Assembly (NCBI RefSeq): GCF_024343675.1
Contig: NZ_RJUD01000113.1
Location: 210,842 to 274,841 of the forward strand
Length of the DNA: 64,000 bases
Source: Lacihabitans sp. CS3-21
Lineage (GTDB): Bacteria > Bacteroidota > Bacteroidia > Cytophagales > Spirosomataceae
Reading direction: 5' to 3'
Shown here: positions 42,876-50,502 of the stretch, piece after piece
Numbering within the stretch: position 1 is the stretch's first letter
How the letters are laid out: each line of letters starts with the position of its first letter
Program-made: the position numbers and the translations under genes
Notes under the pieces: generated by a model
What the model saw: the letters and a program-made list of their open reading frames with translations, nothing else
Told to the model about the DNA's origin: nothing
The model's database searches: none

Positions 42876-43397
42876 GTGACAGAGATTGAGAATTTAAAAA
42901 GGCGGGATGGAAAAACACTGGAGCGGATTTATACTTCGTATCGTAGTGGTTTTTTGTTGTTTGCTTCGAAATATAATTTAGCTCAAGAAGACATTTTGGA
43001 TGTATATCAGGATGCATTTGTAGCATTAATTGAAAATGCGGAAAAAGGCAAACTAGACGGACTGAATGCCGAACTAAAAACTTACCTTTTTTCTATAGGC
43101 AAATACATGATTTTTGCCAAACTGAGGAAAAGTAAAACGGATTTTGTAGAAATAGAAACGCTTCCTGATGGCTTAGAATGGCCAGAAATTGACGAAAACG
43201 ATCATCAAATAAGTCTTCTAGAAAACAGTTTGAAAAAGCTTGGAGACCAATGCTACAAAATTCTGAGACTGTTTTATTACGAAGAAAAAAAACTCGATGA
43301 AATAATGGAACTGCTGCCTTATCAGTCAAAAGACGTGCTAAAAAGTCAAAAAGCCAGATGTCTGAAACATCTCAAAGAAATGTTATCGAAAAACTAA
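42876..43397 (+). CDS. ECF-type RNA polymerase sigma factor
   Basis: A 173-residue extracytoplasmic-function sigma factor. Region 2 (about 10-75) contains LERIYTSYRSGFLLFASKYN and the DVYQDAFVALIE motif, and region 4 (about 115-170) contains LEN-LKKLGDQCYKILRLFYYEEKKLDEI and the helix-turn-helix LLPYQSKDVLKSQKARCLKHL. The open frame extends back to 42756, overlapping the divergent LytTR gene, but those 40 residues are not sigma-like. The GTG at 42876 gives a normal length. The next gene starts one base after its stop and looks like its anti-sigma partner. Confidence 0.88.
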   Translation: MTEIENLKRRDGKTLERIYTSYRSGFLLFASKYNLAQEDILDVYQDAFVALIENAEKGKLDGLNAELKTYLFSIGKYMIFAKLRKSKTDFVEIETLPDGLEWPEIDENDHQISLLENSLKKLGDQCYKILRLFYYEEKKLDEIMELLPYQSKDVLKSQKARCLKHLKEMLSKN

Positions 43398-43398
43398 A

Positions 43399-44103
43399 AT
43401 GGAAGAACTAATTATTAAATATTTCGAGAAAAAACTAACTGACACGGAGTTGGAAGATTTTGAAAAAAAACTCAAAACTGATTCTCATTTCCATGCTGAA
43501 TTTGAATTTCAAAAATCCGTCCAATCGGCTCTTAGATCAAAGGAAAGATCTGAAATTAAAAACTTGTTGGTTGGTTTCGAAAAACAAAAAAAACAAAACA
43601 ATTGGTGGATGTTCGCCGCTGCTGCGGTTGTAGTAATATTGGGTGGTTGGGTAGTTTTCCTACAATTCCTGAGCAAACCCAATCCATCAGAACTTTACCT
43701 AAGTTATTACCAAACTTACCCAAATGTTATTGCTCCCAATGTGCGTGGAGAAAGTCAAGAAAATCTAAAAACGAAGGCTTTTATGGCTTATGATTCAGGC
43801 GATTATGAAATGGCTACCCAACTTTTTGGTGAACTCAAAACACAAATATCCGAGGACTACGCAGTATTTTATGAGGGCGTTTCTTATCTCGAAGTCAATA
43901 GACCTAAAAAAACCATTGCATTATTTGAGAACAAGAAATTTACTAATTCAAATGCCCAATTTGAAGATTATAGAAAATGGTATCTAGCCTTGGCGTATCT
44001 TAAAACAGACAAAAAAGAGCAAGCAGTTGAAATTATAAAAGGCTTGTCTATCACTGAGAATCCTCAAAAAGAACAAGCTTTGAAGCTTTTGGATGAAATT
44101 TAA
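43399..44103 (+). CDS. Single-pass membrane protein with TPRs, presumed anti-sigma factor
   Basis: A 234-residue protein. The N-terminal cytoplasmic part (about 1-70) is helical with LIIKYFEKKLTDTELEDFEKKLK, typical of Bacteroidota proteins that follow ECF sigma genes. One membrane helix follows (about 73-93, MFAAAAVVVILGGWVVFL). The periplasmic part (about 95-234) contains tetratricopeptide-like helices (AFMAYDSGDYEMATQLFGELK, WYLALAYLKTDKKEQAVEI). The one-base gap after the sigma gene implies coupled translation. Anti-sigma activity is inferred from position and topology, as no classical zinc-binding anti-sigma motif is present. Confidence 0.75.
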   Translation: MEELIIKYFEKKLTDTELEDFEKKLKTDSHFHAEFEFQKSVQSALRSKERSEIKNLLVGFEKQKKQNNWWMFAAAAVVVILGGWVVFLQFLSKPNPSELYLSYYQTYPNVIAPNVRGESQENLKTKAFMAYDSGDYEMATQLFGELKTQISEDYAVFYEGVSYLEVNRPKKTIALFENKKFTNSNAQFEDYRKWYLALAYLKTDKKEQAVEIIKGLSITENPQKEQALKLLDEI

Positions 44104-44160
44104 ACTTATGGGTCTTCCTGATTTTAAAATAGAACCTACCTATTCCTCGTCGTTTTGTGT

Positions 44161-44168
44161 TATTTTTG
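44161..44168 (+). promoter_or_regulatory. -7-like element abutting the DUF2490 start
   Basis: TATTTTTG fits TAnnTTTG but directly precedes the ATG at 44169. It is either a leaderless promoter or a chance match. Confidence 0.2.
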
Positions 44169-44936
44169 ATGCGTAAATTATCAAAAACGCATTATTTAGT
44201 GGATTTTAGCAAGAAAATTAGGTCAGTTTTAGTAATCATTTTATTTATTCCATTCGCTGTTTTTTCACAAACCAATGTCACCCACCAAAATTTGTTTTGG
44301 ATGCGGGCTATGGTTCAGTCGAATCTGAACAAAAAACTGTTTTTGATAAACGAAATAGACAACCGTAGGTTTTATGAGGGCAATACTCAACACCACACTA
44401 TTCAACACAATCACCTGCATTTTCGGATAAATCCGAGCGTAGATATAGCCATTGGGCAAACATTTTCGTGGCAAAATCCACAATTTCCCGATGCTACAGT
44501 TAAACTTACGGTACCTGAAATTCGCCCTTTTCAGGAATTGAATGCGGTGCAAAAAATCAATAAAAAGATAGTTTTTTCTACTAGAGTGAGGGTGGATGAA
44601 AGATTTATAAGAAAAAATGATGGTTCGCAACTATTGGAAGGTTACAATTTTAATATACGTTACCGACTTCGCCTGCAATACCAGTTTTTTCTGTGGAAAA
44701 AACAAAACGCAAATCTAAAAATATCTAATGAGTTGATGGTGAATTCAGGCAAGAATGTAAATTTCTTTGACCAAAACAGAATATACATTGCCTACGAGCA
44801 TAGCTTTACCAATAAATTCTCCGCTGAACTGGGCTATTTGAGATGGTATCAACAACGTGCTCAATTCGATACATATTTTCAAAGAGATATTGTTCGTTTG
44901 ACTTTATTTAAAAAGATAAATTTTACAAAAAATTAG
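44169..44936 (+). CDS. Exported DUF2490 protein
   Basis: A 255-residue outer-membrane-like protein of the DUF2490 family. An uncleaved or long N-terminal signal (SVLVIILFIPFAVFSQ, ending near residue 34) precedes a region of alternating hydrophobic strands. It has family-like segments NLFWMRAMVQSNLNKKLFLINEIDNRRF, EIRPFQELNAVQ, and NRIYIAYEHSFTNKFSAELGYLRWYQQR, and it ends in strand-like DIVRLTLFKKINF. The fold is probably a 12-strand beta-barrel; function unknown. The frame opens with a GTG at 44157, but the ATG at 44169 is preferred. It lies 42 bp upstream of the two-component pair and may be read with it. Confidence 0.82.
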   Translation: MRKLSKTHYLVDFSKKIRSVLVIILFIPFAVFSQTNVTHQNLFWMRAMVQSNLNKKLFLINEIDNRRFYEGNTQHHTIQHNHLHFRINPSVDIAIGQTFSWQNPQFPDATVKLTVPEIRPFQELNAVQKINKKIVFSTRVRVDERFIRKNDGSQLLEGYNFNIRYRLRLQYQFFLWKKQNANLKISNELMVNSGKNVNFFDQNRIYIAYEHSFTNKFSAELGYLRWYQQRAQFDTYFQRDIVRLTLFKKINFTKN

Positions 44937-44978
44937 ATTTATTATCGTTTTTTGATGAAATAGCAAAAAATAGTAAGG

Positions 44979-45653
44979 ATGAAAATTTTATTGGTTGAAG
45001 ACGAAGCCAAAACTTTGCAACTCATTAAGCAAGGTCTTGAACAACATAATATTGAAGTAGATATAGCCTATGACGGCTTAATGGGACTTACGCTAGCACA
45101 AAGAAATCCTTATGATTTATTAATCACTGACATTATACTTCCTGAAATAAACGGACTTAATCTTTGCCGAAAACTACGTGAAAGTGGTTTTGAAACACCT
45201 ATATTGTTATTGACAGCTCTCAGTACCACCACTGATATTATTACGGGCCTCGATGCCGGTGCAGATGATTACCTTGGGAAGCCTTTCGAGTTTAGCGAAC
45301 TTATGGCCAGAATTCGAGCCTTGACAAGAAGAAATAAAGCCATTGCGGCTCCTTCAAACATTCTTCGTGTGGCTGACTTAGAACTTAATCAAGATACCAA
45401 GCAAGTTAAACGTGCAGGAAAAGAAATATTATTGACCGCCAAAGAGTTTAATCTATTGGAGCTGCTGATGCGGCACCCAGGTAGGGTGATTTCTAAAGTT
45501 GAACTTGCAGAAAAAATTTGGGAAATTACCTTCGATACAGGCACCAATGTTATTGAGGTTTATGTTAATTTTTTAAGAAAAAAAGTTGACAAAGACTTTG
45601 ACAAAAAACTGATACATACGCAAATAGGCATGGGCTATGTCATAAAAGAATGA
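44979..45653 (+). CDS. OmpR-family response regulator
   Basis: A 224-residue two-component regulator. The receiver (about 1-118) has Glu7-Asp8, phospho-acceptor Asp51 (LLITDIILPEING) and Lys101 (LGKPFEF). The C-terminal winged-helix domain (about 128-224) has LTAKEFNLLELLMRHPGRVISK, the recognition helix region GTNVIEVYVNFLRKKVD and the closing wing IGMGYVIKE. It would bind direct-repeat DNA when phosphorylated. The sequence most resembles heavy-metal or envelope-stress OmpR types (CusR/RprY group), but specificity is not certain. The cognate kinase gene follows after 32 bp. Confidence 0.95.
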   Translation: MKILLVEDEAKTLQLIKQGLEQHNIEVDIAYDGLMGLTLAQRNPYDLLITDIILPEINGLNLCRKLRESGFETPILLLTALSTTTDIITGLDAGADDYLGKPFEFSELMARIRALTRRNKAIAAPSNILRVADLELNQDTKQVKRAGKEILLTAKEFNLLELLMRHPGRVISKVELAEKIWEITFDTGTNVIEVYVNFLRKKVDKDFDKKLIHTQIGMGYVIKE

Positions 45654-45685
45654 CGTATTTTTAATCTAAATGATACAATGAAAAG

Positions 45686-47095
45686 GTGAGGTCATTAATC
45701 GATAAAATAAATTTCAAACTCAACATTCGAGGTCAACTCACGCTGCAGGTTCTTATGCTCGTGGGTTTTCTTTTTATGTTTTTTTCGGTCAGTATTTATT
45801 TTTTCAGTAAACTTTATCTTGAAAAACGCTTTTACAAAAAACTACAGGATAGAGCACTTACTACATCTTCCTTGTTTTTTGATTTTCAGGCCAATAACAT
45901 TGAGATTCAGAAAATTGTAGAAAATACTGAAAGAGAGTATCTTAATGAAGAGGTTATCTCTATTATAGACATCAAAAGAAATCTATTTGTGTTTTCTAAC
46001 AACTTCAAAAAGGAAGAATTTCACAGACTTTTGATGTTGAGAATCGACATAAACAGCTCAGTCGGAAACTCCAGCTTGGGAGCTTACAAAATGGCCTACC
46101 TGAAAATAAAAGACAATTCCGGAGAATATTGGGTAATGGTAAGTGCCGTTGATAAAATTGGCGAAGAAGCCTTAGCTGACTTAAAAAACATACTGATCAT
46201 CATGTCACTGGTTGCCTTGCTATTTATAGGTTTTTTGGGTTGGTATTTAGCCAATAAGGCATTAGCTCCTATTTCTGATATTATTCAACAATTAGATCAG
46301 ATTTTCCCGAAAAATATATCCAAAAGGATTATTCACACCAACTTTGGTGATGAGATTGGCCAAATGGCCGAAACCATCAATAAGCTTTTACAAAGAGCAG
46401 AAAATGCAGTTTTTACCCAAAAAATGTTTGTGGCCAATATCTCCCATGAACTTAAAAATCCATTAACCAAGATTTTTACGCAGATAGAATTGCTGGAAAT
46501 GAAATATAAAAATTTCACTGAATTTCATGAACAGATAGTTTCACTCAGAGATGATACCCTGAAACTTAATCACCTTACACATTCTCTTTTACAATTGGCC
46601 AATATATTTTCAGATGAAAATGCTCTCCCATTGACCGAAATCAGACTCGATGAAGTGGTTTTTGACGCAGTGTCGGAATTTAAAAAATGGAACCCTGGTA
46701 AAAACATTGAGATTGACTTGGAAAACTTCCCTGAGGATGAAAAATATCTAATTGTAAATGGAAATGCAGAGGCCATGAAGGTAGTTTTTAAAAATTTGAT
46801 AGATAACGCTTGCAAATTTTCAAGCAACCAAACTGGCTTTTTGAATATTTCAGCCATAAAAAATCAGGTAAAAATTGAGATAAGGAACGAAGGCATTCCA
46901 ATTCCCAAAAACGAAATAACCCAAATATTCCAACCATTTTATAGATCTGACTCTACCGCAAAAGGAAAAACTGGGCATGGAGTAGGCCTGGCCATTGTAA
47001 AACAAATCGTAGAGCTGCATCACGGCAAAATTGTAGTTCTTCCACAAACCAACGGAAACCTGTTTCAGGTTACACTTCCTAATTTTTTCAACTAA
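45686..47095 (+). CDS. Sensor histidine kinase (HAMP type)
   Basis: A 469-residue kinase partnered with the preceding response regulator. Membrane helix 1 spans about 20-42. A periplasmic domain of about 120 residues follows (to about 165), then helix 2 (about 168-189) and a HAMP linker (about 190-245). The dimerisation domain contains His254 in FVANISHELKNPLTK, and the ATPase domain has N, G1, F and G2 boxes (DNACKFS, IRNEGIPIPK, FQPFYRSDSTAKGKTGHGVGLAIV). The start is a GTG at 45686; no in-frame ATG fits the first helix. The signal is unknown; nothing else in the cluster suggests metal transport. Confidence 0.95.
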   Translation: MRSLIDKINFKLNIRGQLTLQVLMLVGFLFMFFSVSIYFFSKLYLEKRFYKKLQDRALTTSSLFFDFQANNIEIQKIVENTEREYLNEEVISIIDIKRNLFVFSNNFKKEEFHRLLMLRIDINSSVGNSSLGAYKMAYLKIKDNSGEYWVMVSAVDKIGEEALADLKNILIIMSLVALLFIGFLGWYLANKALAPISDIIQQLDQIFPKNISKRIIHTNFGDEIGQMAETINKLLQRAENAVFTQKMFVANISHELKNPLTKIFTQIELLEMKYKNFTEFHEQIVSLRDDTLKLNHLTHSLLQLANIFSDENALPLTEIRLDEVVFDAVSEFKKWNPGKNIEIDLENFPEDEKYLIVNGNAEAMKVVFKNLIDNACKFSSNQTGFLNISAIKNQVKIEIRNEGIPIPKNEITQIFQPFYRSDSTAKGKTGHGVGLAIVKQIVELHHGKIVVLPQTNGNLFQVTLPNFFN

Positions 47096-47190
47096 GCGGC
47101 AAATTTTAAGGTAAATTTAATTTCCATTTAACACAGGTTTAAGGTCAGTGTGTTTAGTTTGTTGCATAATCGAAATTAATATATTTAAAT

Positions 47191-48141
47191 ATGGAAATGG
47201 AAAATCATTCACCAAGTAACTCAAATACACTCAAAATAGGTTTAGTTGTTCTTTTAGGAGCTTTAGGACTTTTGGGATATTTATACTACGGTTCTCAAAA
47301 CGAAAACGCAGATTTACAAAAACTTCTAACCGGCAAAGTTGATGAACTTTCTACCACAAAAGTGAAATTGGATTCAATATCACAATCATTGGATGCAAAA
47401 ATTGCCGAAGTAACTGCATTAGGTGGTAGTGTAGAAGAGTTAGAAAAAATAAAGGCACAGTTGGAACAAGATAAGAAAAGACTTAAGGCTGACTCAAATT
47501 TCTCAACCAAAAAGTATGAAGGCAAAATAGCTGAGTATGAAGCATTTCTACTTCAAAAAGACGAAGATATACTAAAATTGAAAGAAGAAAACGGGCTACT
47601 AAACTCACAAAATCTTACACTACAGACTGAAAAAGAGCAAGTTATTACGCAAAACAAATCATTGAGTTATTCAAAAGATTCATTGAATACTAAAGTAAGC
47701 GAAGTAAGTTCTCAAAACGAAGATTTGCGTAGAAAAGTAAATGTGGGTTCAGCACTAAAGGCTGTAAGTGTACAAGTGGTTGGCTTAACTTCAAAAGGAA
47801 AAGAAAAAGAGGGTGAATTGAAAAATAAAAGAATCGACCAATTGAAAGTTTCTTATATTCTTCCTTCAAACCCGCTTACTGAAAGAAACAATAAAGAGGT
47901 GTACATGAGGGTGTTAGATCCAAATGGAGCAGTATTAAATGACATGGCTAGAGGCGGTGTATTGAATTTTGCCAATCAGGAAATCGGTTACAGCACAAAG
48001 CAGAGCGTACCTTACACCAACGACGATCAAAAAGTAGATATGTTTTACAAAAAAGAAGCAGCTTTCAAATCAGGTAAATATGCTATAGAGTTGTATTCTG
48101 AAGGTTTCAAAATCGGAACAGGAAGCTTTTTGGTAAAATAA
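47191..48141 (+). CDS. Membrane-anchored coiled-coil protein
   Basis: A 316-residue protein with an N-terminal membrane helix (about 15-32, IGLVVLLGALGLLGYLYYG). A long coiled coil follows (about 38-180, with heptads such as LEKIKAQLEQDKKRLKAD), then a C-terminal beta-rich domain (about 185-316). That domain has VGLTSKGKEKEGELKNKRIDQLKVSYIL and ends YAIELYSEGFKIGTGSFLVK. I know of uncharacterised homologues with this architecture in Bacteroidota but no function. It probably spans from the inner membrane into the periplasm. It stands alone, followed by a strong terminator. Confidence 0.75.
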   Translation: MEMENHSPSNSNTLKIGLVVLLGALGLLGYLYYGSQNENADLQKLLTGKVDELSTTKVKLDSISQSLDAKIAEVTALGGSVEELEKIKAQLEQDKKRLKADSNFSTKKYEGKIAEYEAFLLQKDEDILKLKEENGLLNSQNLTLQTEKEQVITQNKSLSYSKDSLNTKVSEVSSQNEDLRRKVNVGSALKAVSVQVVGLTSKGKEKEGELKNKRIDQLKVSYILPSNPLTERNNKEVYMRVLDPNGAVLNDMARGGVLNFANQEIGYSTKQSVPYTNDDQKVDMFYKKEAAFKSGKYAIELYSEGFKIGTGSFLVK

Positions 48142-48180
48142 CAAAGAATATATTCATAATGGTTTATAGGGTTCTATCAG

Positions 48181-48215
48181 ATTCCTGCGTCGATATTCGA
48201 TGCAGGAATTTTATT
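48181..48215 (+). terminator. Rho-independent terminator after the coiled-coil gene
   Basis: A 13-bp stem ATTCCTGCGTCGA / TCGATGCAGGAAT (one G-U pair, loop TAT) is followed by TTTATTTTA. Confidence 0.85.
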
Positions 48216-48286
48216 TTATAAAAAAAGTTTGCTAGACTAATCAAGCAAACTTTCCTATTTTCATAAATCTTATCTATTCTAACTCA

Positions 48287-49360
48287 TCAAACAAACTGTT
48301 TGCCGTAAGCCTCCGCTTTGTTTACAAATTCCTTAACTTTTTGTTCGTCATCTTTCTTGCAAATCATCAAAACACCATCAAACTCTGCCACAATATACCC
48401 TTTTAAGTCATTGATAACAACCAACTTATCTTTAGGGGTTTTTATAATACAATCCTCTACATTAAAGAGCATGGCCTTTGCATCGATAACATTATTAACT
48501 TCGTCTTTTGCTGAGTTCTCGTACACCGATTTCCAAGTTCCAAGATCTGACCATCCAATGTCAGAAAGCACCACAAAAACATTTTCAGCCTTCTCCATTA
48601 TGCCGTTGTCAATCGAAATTGATCGACATCGTGGATAAGCGATATCTAAGGCTTCTTTTTCTTTTGTTGTGTAAAAATGCTTTTGAGCAATTCTAAAAGC
48701 ATCTGCCACTTCTGGCAAATACATATCAAAAGCGGCATTGATAGATTTCAAACTCCAAATAAATATTCCTCCATTCCACACATAATCCCCACTAGCCAAA
48801 AACATTTCAGCCAATTCGAGATTGGGCTTTTCGGTGAAGGTTCTTACCTTTTTAACTTCCTTGGCTTCTGAATCATCAAACTGAATATAGCCATAGCCTG
48901 TATCTGGTCTTGTAGGTTTTATGCCCAGTGTCACCAACACATCATTTTCAATGGAATAATCCAAGGCAACGTTTATCCTTTTCCTAAACTCTTCTTCTTT
49001 CAAGATGATGTGGTCTGCTGGAGCCACCACAATATTGGCATTTGAATTTTTCTTTGCTATCTTGAAACAAGCATAAGCAATACAAGGAGCTGTATTTCTT
49101 CGACTTGGCTCCAAGAGAATCTGTTCATCGGTAAGAAACGGCAATTGTTCTTTTGTGATGGAATAATATTCAGGGCTAGTTACCACAAAAACATTTTCAT
49201 TTGGACAAATTCCTACAAATCTATCAGCGGTCTGCTGAATAAGCGTTCTGCCAGTACCCAAAATATCGTGAAATTGTTTTGGAAAGGTTTGACGGCTAAA
49301 AGGCCAAAACCTTGTGCCTACACCTCCAGCCATTATTATTAAGAAATTATTTGATGTCAT
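48287..49360 (-). CDS. manC: Mannose-1-phosphate guanylyltransferase
   Basis: A 357-residue sugar nucleotidyltransferase forming GDP-mannose from mannose-1-phosphate and GTP. The N-terminal signature AGGVGTRFWPFSRQTFPKQF (residues 11-30) is diagnostic. Further family blocks are LEPSRRNTAPCIAYA, PADHII, GYIQFD and WNGGIFIWS. The C-terminal isomerase domain of bifunctional enzymes is absent, as expected for the monofunctional form. GDP-mannose feeds lipopolysaccharide, capsule and fucose synthesis. Its start overlaps the end of the DUF3089 hydrolase gene by 14 bp, so the two are co-expressed, though no functional link is known. Confidence 0.95.
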   Translation of the reverse strand: MTSNNFLIIMAGGVGTRFWPFSRQTFPKQFHDILGTGRTLIQQTADRFVGICPNENVFVVTSPEYYSITKEQLPFLTDEQILLEPSRRNTAPCIAYACFKIAKKNSNANIVVAPADHIILKEEEFRKRINVALDYSIENDVLVTLGIKPTRPDTGYGYIQFDDSEAKEVKKVRTFTEKPNLELAEMFLASGDYVWNGGIFIWSLKSINAAFDMYLPEVADAFRIAQKHFYTTKEKEALDIAYPRCRSISIDNGIMEKAENVFVVLSDIGWSDLGTWKSVYENSAKDEVNNVIDAKAMLFNVEDCIIKTPKDKLVVINDLKGYIVAEFDGVLMICKKDDEQKVKEFVNKAEAYGKQFV

Positions 49361-50405
49361 GTTGTTCTAAATAGTTTTTCACTCGCAAAGCTACGTTTTC
49401 TCTTATATCCATCCAAAAAAGATTATAGTCGGCAAAGTGCCAAATTTTTGTTTTCACAAATACTTTTCCAGCAACCTTCGGTTTTTTTATCCAAAGAATT
49501 CCTTGTTCCTCTCTTGAAGAGATAATTTGAGGTGAAATTTTAAATTTCAATCCCAAAGTACCTTTGTGTTCTGCGTAGTTTGTAAAAGTGTTCGTTGCAG
49601 TCCAAGTAATTGGATTTACGGATTGAGCCTTGTTTAGTCCATTTTTATAATACTCAGGAAAATATCCATTGGCAAAAGTATTCCAACTTACATAACCACC
49701 TACATCAGATGGGTTTAGACTAATTTTCAAATCCTGAAACATGGAGTCGTTTACGGGCATTCCCACCAAATAAGAAGAAACTAAAAGTGATTTAAGTGGT
49801 TTATTGTCGAAAAACTCCTTTAATAATCTAACGGCATGCAAAGTACCTTGGCTATGTGCCGCAATAATGATAGGACGATTGTGATTATAATTTTGAAGGT
49901 AATAATTAAACGCCTCCTTTACATCTTCATAAGCAACTTCCAAGGCCTTTCGAGCCGAAACGGAGTCTTTGGTAAGAAAAACAGAATAATGTGCCTGCCT
50001 ATACCTTGGTGAGTACACTTGACAACTACCATTAAAAACCGAAGCTTGGTTTTTAATGGCTGAATTATCAATTTTGTCATTCAAATTTTTATCAGTTATT
50101 GAAGCATTCCAAGTAAACTCATTTTCAGGCTTTTGTGTGTAGATGGTCGGATAAATAAAGAAAACATCTACTTTGGCTTCAGCTTGCTGGTCTCTTAATT
50201 CAGACTTAGATTTGGGTATTTGGTCGGCCATATCCACTAAGCTAGGCAAAGCAGCCCATGAATTGCTTTCAGCAAAATTCGGCCTTGAAGGAAGTTTATT
50301 TTCATCAAAGTCATTGATTATAAGAAATTTATTTTGACAAACGGCTTTTAAACCACCTAGGATAAATAATGCGAACAAAAACCGTATAAAAATTAATCTC
50401 ATCAT
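49347..50405 (-). CDS. DUF3089 family alpha/beta-hydrolase-like protein
   Basis: A 352-residue exported protein of the DUF3089 family. The N-terminal hydrophobic segment (MMRLIFIRFLFALFILGGLKAVCQ) is a signal peptide. The hydrolase-like domain has KVDVFFIYPTIYT, the nucleophile elbow AHSQGTLHA (Ser), and the C-terminal WHFADYNLFWMDIRENV, whose His-Asp pair may complete a triad. Substrate unknown; lipase or esterase activity has been suggested for the family. An ATG 69 bp upstream is in frame, but the methionine at 50405 begins the signal peptide. The gene overlaps manC downstream, and a divergent TonB receptor promoter lies on its 5' side. Confidence 0.85.
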   Translation of the reverse strand: MMRLIFIRFLFALFILGGLKAVCQNKFLIINDFDENKLPSRPNFAESNSWAALPSLVDMADQIPKSKSELRDQQAEAKVDVFFIYPTIYTQKPENEFTWNASITDKNLNDKIDNSAIKNQASVFNGSCQVYSPRYRQAHYSVFLTKDSVSARKALEVAYEDVKEAFNYYLQNYNHNRPIIIAAHSQGTLHAVRLLKEFFDNKPLKSLLVSSYLVGMPVNDSMFQDLKISLNPSDVGGYVSWNTFANGYFPEYYKNGLNKAQSVNPITWTATNTFTNYAEHKGTLGLKFKISPQIISSREEQGILWIKKPKVAGKVFVKTKIWHFADYNLFWMDIRENVALRVKNYLEQHDIK

Positions 50406-50428
50406 TTTATGATTATTTTTTGATTTTA

Positions 50429-50460
50429 TTGTATTGAAATAATTAAAATTCTTATTTTTG
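50429..50460 (+). promoter_or_regulatory. Putative promoter of the repeat-bearing TonB receptor
   Basis: TTG at 50429-50431 and TATTTTTG at 50453-50460, separated by 21 bp, fit the Bacteroidota -33/-7 promoter. The ATG is 42 bp further on. Confidence 0.55.
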
Positions 50461-50502
50461 ACCTTTATTTTCATTCATTAACCAAATAATATTGACTTGA
50501 CT

